From positions 1 through 18,028 of the forward strand of contig JBGTBQ010000107.1 of the NCBI GenBank assembly GCA_041749275.1: a stretch of 18,028 nucleotides of DNA, read 5' to 3'. Made by a program: the position numbers and the translations under genes. The stretch is from JBGTBQ01 sp041749275. GTDB lineage: Bacteria; Acidobacteriota; Blastocatellia; Pyrinomonadales; Pyrinomonadaceae. Shown here in pieces: positions 8,253 to 15,561 of the stretch (position 1 is its first letter; each line of letters starts with the position of its first letter). The notes under the pieces were generated by a model that was not told the origin of the DNA, did no database searches, and saw nothing but the letters and a program-made list of their open reading frames with translations.

Positions 8253-8822
8253 TTAGAGCTGCAAAAAGTTTGACAGGAGCCGTTTACCCTCCGTCGTCAA
8301 AATTGATTCGGGATGAAACTGCACGCCCTCAACCTTCAACTGGCGATGGCGCAGGCCCATGATAAGGCCGTCGGGGGTCGTGGCGGAGATTTCGAGACAG
8401 TCGGGCAGCGACTCGCGTTCGACGATGAGCGAGTGGTAGCGACCGGCCTCAAAACGATATTCGATTCCCTCGAAGATCGTCCTGCCGTCGTGGCAAATCT
8501 CCGACGCCTTGCCGTGGACGGGGAGCGGCGCGCGGATGGTCTTCCCGCCGAATACTTCCCCAATGGATTGATGTCCGAGACAGACGCCGAGAATCGGAAC
8601 CCTGTTCGCAAAGTGCTCGATGAGCGCTTTCGAGATGCCCGCCTCGGAGGGAGTCCCCGGCCCCGGTGAGACTACGATCTTGTCAGGGCAACAGCGCGTC
8701 TCGATCTCGTCTATTGTCACTTCGTCGTTGCGACGCACCTCGACCTCGGCTCCCAACTCGCCGAGATATTGGACGAGGTTGTAAGTGAAGGAATCGTAGT
8801 TGTCTATGACAAGAAGGTGCAT
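8253..8822 (-). CDS. trpG: Anthranilate synthase component II TrpG (glutamine amidotransferase)
   Basis: TrpG is the class I glutamine amidotransferase subunit that feeds ammonia to TrpE for anthranilate synthesis. The 189-residue length is standard. It begins MHLLVIDNYDSFTYNLVQYL, and has the oxyanion-region SPGPGTPSEAG, the nucleophile Cys81 in GVCLGHQ, and the His170/Glu172 pair in VQFHPES, completing the catalytic triad. The same protein type often also serves PabB (p-aminobenzoate synthesis). The trp context makes TrpG the main role, but dual use cannot be excluded. The ankyrin lipoprotein gene separates it from trpE, an unusual split of two partner subunits. No strong ribosome binding site is seen before the ATG. 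Confidence 0.95.
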   Translation of the reverse strand: MHLLVIDNYDSFTYNLVQYLGELGAEVEVRRNDEVTIDEIETRCCPDKIVVSPGPGTPSEAGISKALIEHFANRVPILGVCLGHQSIGEVFGGKTIRAPLPVHGKASEICHDGRTIFEGIEYRFEAGRYHSLIVERESLPDCLEISATTPDGLIMGLRHRQLKVEGVQFHPESILTTEGKRLLSNFLQL

Positions 8823-8874
8823 CGCGCGTTCACTCGTCTAACTTTCTAAAGCGCATGGATTATAACCGCGCTAT

Positions 8875-9705
8875 TCACTCCCGGACTGCATCGCGCGGCT
8901 GTTGGAGCATCTCCGCAATCTCATCGCGCCCGACGGCGAGCGCCCATTTGAGTGCGGTCTTGCCGTCATTGTCTTTCGCATTCGGGTCAGCCCCGTGGCT
9001 GAGAAGGAGTTCGACGATCCGTATCCGTGGATTTCTTTTCGTCGCGGCGATCATCAATGGCGTGCCCCCGACTTTGTTTCTGGCGTTTGGCTCCGCGCCT
9101 TTCGCAAGCAGCAACTCGACAAGGTGCGGGCGGTCGTAATAAACGGCCCACGCGAGTGCGCTGCCCGCGTCGCCGTCGCTGATGTTTAAATCCGCCCCGG
9201 CGCCCAAGAGCATCTCCACGATCTCCACGCGATCACTCGCCACCGCCTGCATCAGTGCGGTCGTGCCGGACTTTGACTGCGCGTTAACGTCTGCTTTTCT
9301 CTCAAGCAACAGACGGACTGTCTCCGCCGAGCCTTTGATAACCGCGCGTGTGAGCGGCGTGTGGCCTTCAGCGTCCCGCGCATTTGCATCGGCGCCGCGT
9401 TGGAGTAGAGCCTGCGCCGTCTGCACATGCCCGTTCTTCGCCGCCAGCATGAGCGGAGTTGCGGAGCTTGCGTGTCTCGCTTCCGGATTCATCCCCGCGA
9501 TGAGAAAGAGCTTGACCACGGCCACCTTCCCTTCCGCCGCGCTTTCGAGAAAATCCGATTCTTTAAAATCGTGCCCGCGCAAAAACAGTTCGCGGCGCGC
9601 GGTTTCGGGGCTGACATACCTGTCGCGGCGCGCGCCGCCACCGCCACATGCGGCAACGAAGGTCAAAGTAATGAGAAGCGCTGAAAGCGCCAGTGCCCGA
9701 AACAT
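8875..9705 (-). CDS. Ankyrin-repeat lipoprotein
   Basis: The protein (276 residues from the ATG at 9705) starts with a lipoprotein signal, MFRALALSALLITLTFVAAC, so Cys20 is the probable lipidation site, followed by a GGGG spacer. From about residue 47 to the end there are some seven ankyrin repeats, with repeated patterns such as TPLMLAAKNGHVQTAQALLQ and the turn GADANARD. Ankyrin repeats bind other proteins; the partner is unknown. A GTG at 9744 would add 13 residues (MKNKELHTRPSKF). I prefer the ATG, as it gives a typical signal peptide, but neither start has a strong ribosome binding site. It lies between trpE (69 bases) and trpG (52 bases) on the same strand, so it is probably cotranscribed. 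No enzymatic role in tryptophan synthesis is expected. Confidence 0.88.
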   Translation of the reverse strand: MFRALALSALLITLTFVAACGGGGARRDRYVSPETARRELFLRGHDFKESDFLESAAEGKVAVVKLFLIAGMNPEARHASSATPLMLAAKNGHVQTAQALLQRGADANARDAEGHTPLTRAVIKGSAETVRLLLERKADVNAQSKSGTTALMQAVASDRVEIVEMLLGAGADLNISDGDAGSALAWAVYYDRPHLVELLLAKGAEPNARNKVGGTPLMIAATKRNPRIRIVELLLSHGADPNAKDNDGKTALKWALAVGRDEIAEMLQQPRDAVRE

Positions 9706-9774
9706 AAACTTTGATGGCCTTGTGTGTAGTTCTTTATTTTTCACGGATGTCTATATTCGACGATCTTTCTCGAT

Positions 9775-11289
9775 TCACAGCCCTCGCTCCGCCATCTCCA
9801 CCGCGTTGACGAGCGCACGCGCTTTGTTCAGCGTCTCTTCAAACTCTCGCTCCGGAACCGAGTCGGCGACGATGCCGGCGCCGGCCTGTACTTGTGCCAT
9901 GCCGTCGCGCAGGACGATGGTGCGAATCGAGATGCATGAATCGAGGTTGTCCGCATAATCCGCGTAGAAGACCGTGCCGGCGTAAATGCCTCGCGGTTCC
10001 GGTTCCAACTCGCCGATGATCTGCATGGCGCGGACTTTCGGCGCGCCGGTGACCGTCCCCGCCGGGAAGCAAGCGGCCAGCGCGTCGAAGCGATCCAACT
10101 CATCGCGGAGGCGCGAACGCAAATGCGTGACGAGGTGTTGGACATGCGAGTAGCGCTCGATTGACATCAACTCCTCGACTTCGACTGAGCCGTAGTCCGA
10201 CACCCGACCGAGATCGTTGCGACCGAGGTCAACGAGCATCATGTGCTCCGCCACTTCCTTCTCGTCCGCGCGCATCTCTTCACCGAGCAGCCAGTCTTCG
10301 GTCTCGGTCGCGCCGCGCTTGCGCGTCCCGGCGATGGGCCGGTAATCGAGCCTCTGCCCGCGACAGCGCACCAGCATCTCCGGCGAAGCGCCGACGATTG
10401 ATTCATCTCCAAGCCGCAGGAAAAACATATAGGGCGATGGGTTCGTCGCGCGGAGCGCGCGATAGATTTCGAGCGGCCCGGCGTTGACCTTTCTCGACAG
10501 CCGCTGCGAGAGCACGACCTGATAACAATCACCTGCCGCGATGTGCTCTTTAACCCGGCGCACTGCGCCCTCGAACTCCTCGCGCGTCCAGTTGGCCCCG
10601 AAGCGGGACGGGTCAAGCCGTCCCGCTTCCGTCTCTTGTTCAACGCGCCGCTTTACGCCGCCCGCGAGAATTTTTTCAAGGCGCTCGGTCTCCGCGACCG
10701 CCGCGCGGTATAGCCCTTCGAGCCGCGCGTGGTCGCCGCCCGCCTCCTCCGTGTTGACGACCGAAGTGATGGCGATCTGCTGGCGCACGCGGTCGAACGC
10801 AAGCACCGTGCGAAAAATCATAAAGACCGCATCGTCCGCGTCGCCTGAGAGTTTCAGCCCGCCATCCAGTACCGGCTCGAACCAGCGCACCGCATCGTAA
10901 GTTAGATAACCGACTGCTCCGCCCGCCATCGGCGCCAGCCCCGTGCGCCGCGCGAGCTTCCGCGCGCGAAAGTAGTCGCGCATGAAATCAATCGCGCGCT
11001 TCCCGCTCATCACCTCACGACCGCCGTTGCGCGTCTCAATGATGGAATCTCCATTGCGACCGCGCACGACCAATTCCGGCTCCGTGCCGAGAAACGAATA
11101 GCGCGCCACGCGCTCGCCGCCTTCGACGGATTCGAGCAGGAAGGCGTAGGGCGAGTCGCCGGCGATGCTCATAAAGGCGCTGACCGGCGTCTGTAAGTCG
11201 GCGAGCACCTCACGCACGACGGGAACCACGTTACCGCGCTCCGCCTCGCGCGCGAACTCCTCGAAGGTCGCTGGTTGAAGTTTTATCAA
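9775..11289 (-). CDS. trpE: Anthranilate synthase component I TrpE
   Basis: TrpE makes anthranilate from chorismate with ammonia delivered by TrpG. The 504-residue length is usual. The N-terminal domain has FLLESVEGGERVARYSFLG (50-68), including the LLES segment that binds feedback tryptophan. The chorismate-binding domain shows CYQVVLSQR, NPSPYMFFL, IAGTRKRG (319-326), EHMMLVDLGRNDLGRV, FPAGTVTGAPKVRAM and GAGIVADS (470-477). These and the LLES region favour TrpE over PabB. The start is a TTG at 11289. A stop codon (TAG at 11307-11305) lies just upstream in frame, and no later ATG keeps the conserved N-terminus, so TTG is nearly forced. No good ribosome binding site is visible. The gene begins 30 bases after the SDR stop. 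Confidence 0.96.
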   Translation of the reverse strand: MIKLQPATFEEFAREAERGNVVPVVREVLADLQTPVSAFMSIAGDSPYAFLLESVEGGERVARYSFLGTEPELVVRGRNGDSIIETRNGGREVMSGKRAIDFMRDYFRARKLARRTGLAPMAGGAVGYLTYDAVRWFEPVLDGGLKLSGDADDAVFMIFRTVLAFDRVRQQIAITSVVNTEEAGGDHARLEGLYRAAVAETERLEKILAGGVKRRVEQETEAGRLDPSRFGANWTREEFEGAVRRVKEHIAAGDCYQVVLSQRLSRKVNAGPLEIYRALRATNPSPYMFFLRLGDESIVGASPEMLVRCRGQRLDYRPIAGTRKRGATETEDWLLGEEMRADEKEVAEHMMLVDLGRNDLGRVSDYGSVEVEELMSIERYSHVQHLVTHLRSRLRDELDRFDALAACFPAGTVTGAPKVRAMQIIGELEPEPRGIYAGTVFYADYADNLDSCISIRTIVLRDGMAQVQAGAGIVADSVPEREFEETLNKARALVNAVEMAERGL

Positions 11290-11319
11290 GCGCGTGTCTA
11301 CTCGCTAACCATCGAAGGA

Positions 11320-12117
11320 CTAACCAAGCATTCGATTCGCCGCGAGACACTGTCCGCCGTCAACGACGAGGCAAGCGCCATTGATAAAACTCGCGGCGTC
11401 GGAACAGAGAAAGACGGCGCTCTGCTCAATGTCACGGATGCGACCGAAGCGACCGAGTGGAATGTTGCGGCGCAGCCTCTCTTTGACTTCGGGCGGCACG
11501 AGCCGGCTCATCCCCTCCGTGTCCTCGATGGGGCCGGGAGCGATGGCGTTCGTCCGAATGCCGTGGGCGCCCCACTCGACGGCGAGATTGCGCGTCAACG
11601 CATCAACGCCCGCCTTCGCGGCGGAGACGTGGAGTTGCATGGGCGTCCCGCCATAGTGCAGCGTCGCGCTGATGTTGAGAATCCGACCGCGCCGCTTCTT
11701 CAACTCCGCAAAAGCAGCGCGACAGACGTTGAACGTGCCTTTCAGATCAATGTCAACGACAGCGCCAAAACCATTTGGAGACATCTCCTCCGCGCGGCAG
11801 AGGAAATTTCCAGCCGCGCCGTTGACCACGATGTCCACCTGACCGAAATGTTCGATGGCCGCCGCGAGTGCCTGTTCAACCTGCGCGTAATCTCGCACGT
11901 CCGCCGCCAGTGGAATGGCGTCTCCGCCCGCGTCGCGGATCAGCGCCGCCGCTGGTTCGAGGTGCTCCATCTTTCTGCTGACGAGCGCGACGCCCGCGCC
12001 CGCCTCCGCCAGCGCGCGCGCCACGCCGCCCGTGATGCCGGTGCCGCCGCCCGTCACGAACGCGACGCGACCCCGCAAGATTCCATCCGCGAACACGCCT
12101 CCCGCTTCTTTGCTCAT
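11320..12117 (-). CDS. SDR family oxidoreductase, 2,4-dienoyl-CoA reductase (DECR2)-like
   Basis: This is a 265-residue Rossmann-fold SDR. It resembles peroxisomal 2,4-dienoyl-CoA reductases in several stretches: NGAAGNFLCRAEEMSPNGF, VDIDLKGTFNVCR, NISATLHYGGTPMQLH and GPIEDTEGMSRL. By family knowledge such enzymes use NADPH to reduce 2,4-dienoyl-CoA during unsaturated fatty acid oxidation. The usual YxxxK tyrosine is replaced by Val (VSAAK, Lys168). DECR2-type enzymes also lack it and use an Asp, here probably in VDID (122-124). The cofactor loop reads TGGGTGIT, so the last Gly of TGxxxGxG is Thr, which is odd. The ATG at 12117 overlaps the hisA stop (ATGA). The physiological substrate is unproven; another enoyl- or ketoacyl substrate is possible. 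Confidence 0.85.
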   Translation of the reverse strand: MSKEAGGVFADGILRGRVAFVTGGGTGITGGVARALAEAGAGVALVSRKMEHLEPAAALIRDAGGDAIPLAADVRDYAQVEQALAAAIEHFGQVDIVVNGAAGNFLCRAEEMSPNGFGAVVDIDLKGTFNVCRAAFAELKKRRGRILNISATLHYGGTPMQLHVSAAKAGVDALTRNLAVEWGAHGIRTNAIAPGPIEDTEGMSRLVPPEVKERLRRNIPLGRFGRIRDIEQSAVFLCSDAASFINGACLVVDGGQCLAANRMLG

Positions 12118-12836
12118 GCCGTTTCAAACGCCTCCTTCAGAGTGAACCGACCTTCGTAGAGCGCCTTGCCGACAATCACGCTATCAACGCCATCCTGCTC
12201 GATGCCCTTCAACCGCGAGATGTCCGCGAGCGAAGAGACTCCGCCCGACGCCGTCACGCGCACACCCGACTCGCGCGCGATGGCGCAAGTCTGTTCGAGG
12301 TTGACGCCACTGAGCATCCCATCGCGCGACACATCCGTATAAACGATCCGTTCGACACCCACCGCAGCCACGCGCCGCGCAAGTTCAATCGCGGACAATT
12401 TCCCGTCACGTTCCCAGCCATGCGTGAGCACGAAACCGTCGCGCGCGTCAATCCCGACCACGATACCGGGACCGAATAGCTGCACCAACTGTTCCAACTG
12501 TTCGGGCGACTCCGCGGCGAGCGTGCTGATGATTACCCGCGCCGCGCCATATTCGATTAACTGCTGAATGTCCGACACGGAACGCAATCCGCCGCCGAAC
12601 TGAACCGGGATTTCGACGGCATGGATGATCTCTCCGACCATCTTTCGGTTCGTCGCGTTCGCGTCCGCAAACGCCCCATCGAGGTCAACCACGTGGAGCA
12701 TCCGCGCCCCCGCATCCTCGAACCCGCGCGCGATCTCCACCGGGTCGCCGTCATAGAACTTGACCTCATCGCGCCGCCCCTGCGTCAGCCGCACGCACCG
12801 ACCGTCTCTTAAATCAATCGCGGGAATAATCAGCAT
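12114..12836 (-). CDS. hisA: ProFAR isomerase HisA
   Basis: HisA isomerises ProFAR to PRFAR, the fourth step of histidine synthesis. It is chemically the same Amadori rearrangement as TrpF catalyses on its substrate. It is a 240-residue TIM barrel of normal length. Visible features are MLIIPAIDLRDGRCVRL with catalytic Asp8, the phosphate-binding QFGGGLR (79-85), GIDARDG with Asp130, YTDVSRDGML with Asp168, and TASGGVSS. Because a separate trpF is present in the same cluster, a dual-function PriA role is not needed. No other his gene is in the window. The ATG at 12836 lies at the edge of a palindromic element, and its stop overlaps the SDR start. Confidence 0.96.
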   Translation of the reverse strand: MLIIPAIDLRDGRCVRLTQGRRDEVKFYDGDPVEIARGFEDAGARMLHVVDLDGAFADANATNRKMVGEIIHAVEIPVQFGGGLRSVSDIQQLIEYGAARVIISTLAAESPEQLEQLVQLFGPGIVVGIDARDGFVLTHGWERDGKLSAIELARRVAAVGVERIVYTDVSRDGMLSGVNLEQTCAIARESGVRVTASGGVSSLADISRLKGIEQDGVDSVIVGKALYEGRFTLKEAFETA

Positions 12837-12840
12837 CTAC

Positions 12841-13034
12841 GATGAGTGTTGAGTGACGAGTGTTGAGTGATATAGCAATTTGCAATTGGATGCGACTACA
12901 TCAACGACCGTTTAGAGGCGGGCCATGCCCGCCGTCTCAAGTTGAACCGGCGGGCATTGCCCGCCTCTAAACGGTCGCACACAATTGCAAGCCGATATAA
13001 GTATGTTGGCCTTCTCTTGTCATTCAACACTCAT
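12841..13034. repeat. Nested palindromic intergenic element (REP/MITE-like)
   Basis: This element fills the gap between the TPR-like lipoprotein gene and hisA. Its centre is an inverted repeat with 31-base arms (12905-12935 and 12947-12977; 29 of 31 match) around an 11-base loop. Each arm contains its own 7-bp hairpin, GGCGGGC then GCCCGCC with loop CAT or ATT. Farther out, TTGCAATTG (12880-12888) is matched by CAATTGCAA (12982-12990). At the ends, ATGAGTGTTGAGTGAC (12842-12857) is matched in inverse by 13019-13034 with one mismatch. The left end also carries a second tandem copy of the GAGTGTTGAGTG unit. It codes for nothing convincing. It may act as a transcription stop or mRNA-stabilising hairpin between the two gene groups. 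Confidence 0.85.
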
Positions 13035-13546
13035 TACGGTTTCTTCGGCTTTGGCGTGGGTTTCTCCTCGCTTCCCGTGATGTTTGGAGTGATCGGGAGT
13101 GGCGCGGGTTCGCCATACTCTCCGGTCGGCGCGCCTTCGACCTGTGGGGCGATTTCAGCGGCGTTCTTTTGCGCGTCCTCGTTGTCGGGGTCTCTCTGTT
13201 GTGCGCGTTTGTAGTCATCCATCGCTTCGCGCATCCGTTGCGCGTCGCGGTGCGCGTTCCCGCGTCGGACGTAGGCGCGCGACAACTCCGCCAAAGTTTC
13301 GGGGTTGCCGGGGTTCTTTTCGGCCTGCTTTTCGAGCCGCTCAATCTCCGCGTCGAGCTTCGACGGGTCAACGGCGGCAGCGGAGGTGTTGCGTTCAGTT
13401 GAAGAGTTGTTCGATGCCTCTCCGGCGTTCGCCTGTGCGAGGTTGTCCGAGGCGTTATCACGACAAGCCGCCGACGCCGACAGCAGGACGCCGAGTCCGG
13501 CGCTAAGACAAAGCGAGACAGCCCGCCTACGCACGATGTTTGTCAT
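13034..13546 (-). CDS. Small TPR-like lipoprotein
   Basis: The 170-residue protein begins MTNIVRRRAVSLCLSAGLGV and continues LLSASAAC, a signal sequence ending at Cys28, so it is probably a lipoprotein, although the lipobox (SAAC) is not ideal and plain secretion is possible. A low-complexity Asn/Ser/Ala linker follows (31-58). A coiled, TPR-like segment at about 60-125 has NPETLAELSRAYVRRG and AMDDYKRAQQRDPDN, and the tail is rich in Pro and Lys. I chose the ATG at 13546 because GGGGAG lies 9 bases upstream. A longer frame from 13615 would overlap the upstream gene. It starts 5 bases after the stop of the exported ATP-grasp protein, so the two are probably made together. No specific function is recognised. 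Confidence 0.8.
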   Translation of the reverse strand: MTNIVRRRAVSLCLSAGLGVLLSASAACRDNASDNLAQANAGEASNNSSTERNTSAAAVDPSKLDAEIERLEKQAEKNPGNPETLAELSRAYVRRGNAHRDAQRMREAMDDYKRAQQRDPDNEDAQKNAAEIAPQVEGAPTGEYGEPAPLPITPNITGSEEKPTPKPKKP

Positions 13547-13551
13547 TAACT

Positions 13552-15504
13552 TCAACTCCCCTGTAGATATGGGCGCGACTGCACGATGTAAATTTGACCG
13601 CGCGTATAGACCCATTCAATATCCTGCTCTTTGCCGCCAAAGACGTTTTTGATGAGCGACGCGGCACGCACCAGACGGCGCACCACTTCGTCCGTGAGGA
13701 CGGCGCGCTCACCCGTGATCGGTATCTCCTTCACCCCGCCGATATCGTCGAAGGTGAGCAGGCTCTCCTCCTCCGAACGGGTCAACACCTTGATGGAGTT
13801 GGCGCGGGGCAGGAAGATGAGTTGCTCCGGGATGCGTTTCCCCTCGACGACCTTGATGCCGAGGCCGCGTTTGGCGCTGATGTAGATCGCGCCGCGATTG
13901 CCTGTGTCGAAGGGGTCCGCGGTGATGAGAACGCCGGCGCTCTCGGCGTTGACGCCTTCCTGTATGAGAACGGCCATGTATGACAGAGAGTGGTCAACGT
14001 TCGCGCGTTCACGCGCCTCGTAAGCCTGAAAATTCCAGAGCGACGCCCAAACGGTCTTGATTGCTTCGATCAGCTTCTCTTCCTCCTTCACGTTCGGGAC
14101 GGTGTCGTACAGCCCCGCGCCGCTGAAGTTCGGCAAATCCTCCACGTTCGACGAGCTACGCACGAACAGCCCCTTGCCCGCGAATTCAGACCGCATGCGT
14201 TCTAAGATTTTCGCGCGTAGCACTTCGTTAAGTTTGCCGTTTTGGATACGCGCTCGCATTTCCGCCAGTCGCTCGCGGCGATAGGCCGGGTCGTGCACGA
14301 AGCGCTGGTCGTTCATCATCTCGTAGATCGGTTCTTCCAACCCGTTCTCTTCGATGAACTGGTCGTAATAAAAAATCGGAATCGAGAAGCCGCCCGGCAC
14401 GGTGATGCCCCGCAGCCGCGCACGCATCACTTCGCCGAGGTTCGCGGACTTGGCGCCGTAGGCGTCCGCCATCTTCGCGCGTTGCAGGCCGAGGCCGAGC
14501 AGACGCTTCTCCGCCATGTTGGCGCGCGGCTTCATCAAGTCCTGCCGCTCCGCCAGACGCTTCTGATATTCTTCGATCTGCTTCAGATCGGCGCGCTTGA
14601 TCTGGTACTTGTCGGGGAACGTCTCGAACGACACCCACCAACCATCGTACTCCTTCAAAATTTCGTGCGCGTTCTTGATGTAGGCGTTCGGCACGCCCCA
14701 GCCCTTGGCAAGCAGGTTGATGTGCGAGAGCGGCGTCGAGGGCTTTGAGACGATGACGCCGGCGACCGGCGGCAGGTTGAGCGGCACTTCATCGAGGACG
14801 AGGATTTCGTTGAAGCCGATCTCGACGTGCTCATCGAGCTTTTCGACGATATGGATGCGCCCGATTCCCCGTGCGAGGTTGAGCGGCTGATACTCCTGTC
14901 CGCGCGTGATGTCGCTTTGCAGGACGCGCTCGATTCCTTCGATTGAAGCCGATGCCTCCTCCTGTCGCAGAGAATTCGGTTTGTATGCCACCGGCTCGAA
15001 GAAAGTTTGATTGATGATGTCGAACGTTAGCTTGATCTGCGCGTCCGGGATGAGATCGCCCTCCCAAAACTCGAACGTCCAGCGTTTGACCGGCGACTGG
15101 TAAGCGACGGTGCCGAGGATAAAGCGACGGTTCGGCTTCAGATAGTTGTTCTCGAAGAACTCGCGTCCTCGCTCCAAAGAAAGATAGTTCCCATTGACGA
15201 AGTCTTTGTGAAACCGGTAGCGCTTCGAGTTGACGTAATAGATGCGGTTCTTGTCCTTCCGATCAATGACGAAGATGACGTGCGGCAGCGCATACGGTGT
15301 GTCGTGATAGACGCGAGCCAGCGCGTCAAACTCGGCGCGCGTTTTAAGCGCCGGGAGCGAACGGGGCGCGGCGTCCTGTTTTTCGACTGTTCGTGGTTGA
15401 CGGGTTGTAGAAGCCTTTTTAGCTTGCGCCCGCACGTCGCCGAACGTGGTGAAGGCGCATACCAGTATCAACACCGGCGCCAAACGTTTCATTAAGAGAT
15501 TCAT
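13552..15504 (-). CDS. Exported His-domain/PPDK-type ATP-grasp protein (dikinase-like)
   Basis: The 650-residue protein has, in order: a signal peptide (MNLLMKRLAPVLILVCAFTT, cleavage near VRAQA); a domain unknown to me (about 50-185) rich in aromatic residues; a swivelling phospho-His domain with STPLSHINLLAKGWGVPN (His261); and a PPDK/PEP-synthase nucleotide-binding ATP-grasp domain (about 345-648). The last has GAKSANLGEV, FVRSSSNVEDLPNFSGAG, DIEWVY with Glu630, and the end VQSRPYL. Key ATP-site residues look intact. The His-then-ATP-grasp order is that of glucan water dikinases, not of PEP synthase, and there is no PEP-binding barrel. Export of an ATP-using enzyme is puzzling, as ATP is scarce outside the cytoplasm. 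The ATG at 15504 is preferred; a GTG at 15513 or ATG at 15492 are alternatives. Its substrate is unknown. Confidence 0.85.
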   Translation of the reverse strand: MNLLMKRLAPVLILVCAFTTFGDVRAQAKKASTTRQPRTVEKQDAAPRSLPALKTRAEFDALARVYHDTPYALPHVIFVIDRKDKNRIYYVNSKRYRFHKDFVNGNYLSLERGREFFENNYLKPNRRFILGTVAYQSPVKRWTFEFWEGDLIPDAQIKLTFDIINQTFFEPVAYKPNSLRQEEASASIEGIERVLQSDITRGQEYQPLNLARGIGRIHIVEKLDEHVEIGFNEILVLDEVPLNLPPVAGVIVSKPSTPLSHINLLAKGWGVPNAYIKNAHEILKEYDGWWVSFETFPDKYQIKRADLKQIEEYQKRLAERQDLMKPRANMAEKRLLGLGLQRAKMADAYGAKSANLGEVMRARLRGITVPGGFSIPIFYYDQFIEENGLEEPIYEMMNDQRFVHDPAYRRERLAEMRARIQNGKLNEVLRAKILERMRSEFAGKGLFVRSSSNVEDLPNFSGAGLYDTVPNVKEEEKLIEAIKTVWASLWNFQAYEARERANVDHSLSYMAVLIQEGVNAESAGVLITADPFDTGNRGAIYISAKRGLGIKVVEGKRIPEQLIFLPRANSIKVLTRSEEESLLTFDDIGGVKEIPITGERAVLTDEVVRRLVRAASLIKNVFGGKEQDIEWVYTRGQIYIVQSRPYLQGS

Positions 15505-15561
15505 AGACGACACCGTTCTGTTGAAGCTACGAACGCGTTTCGGCTGCGGCGCACATTTTGA

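Noticed and set aside
8016..8273. Plus-strand open frame of 85 codons across the trpG-trpD spacer
   Set aside because: No ribosome binding site, no recognised domain, and it overlaps both neighbouring genes on the opposite strand.
9182..9958. Plus-strand open frame of 258 codons
   Set aside because: Antisense to the ankyrin lipoprotein and the end of trpE; Ser/Ala/Arg-rich with no domain.
11275..12159. Plus-strand open frame of 294 codons
   Set aside because: Antisense to the SDR gene, which shows unmistakable SDR motifs.
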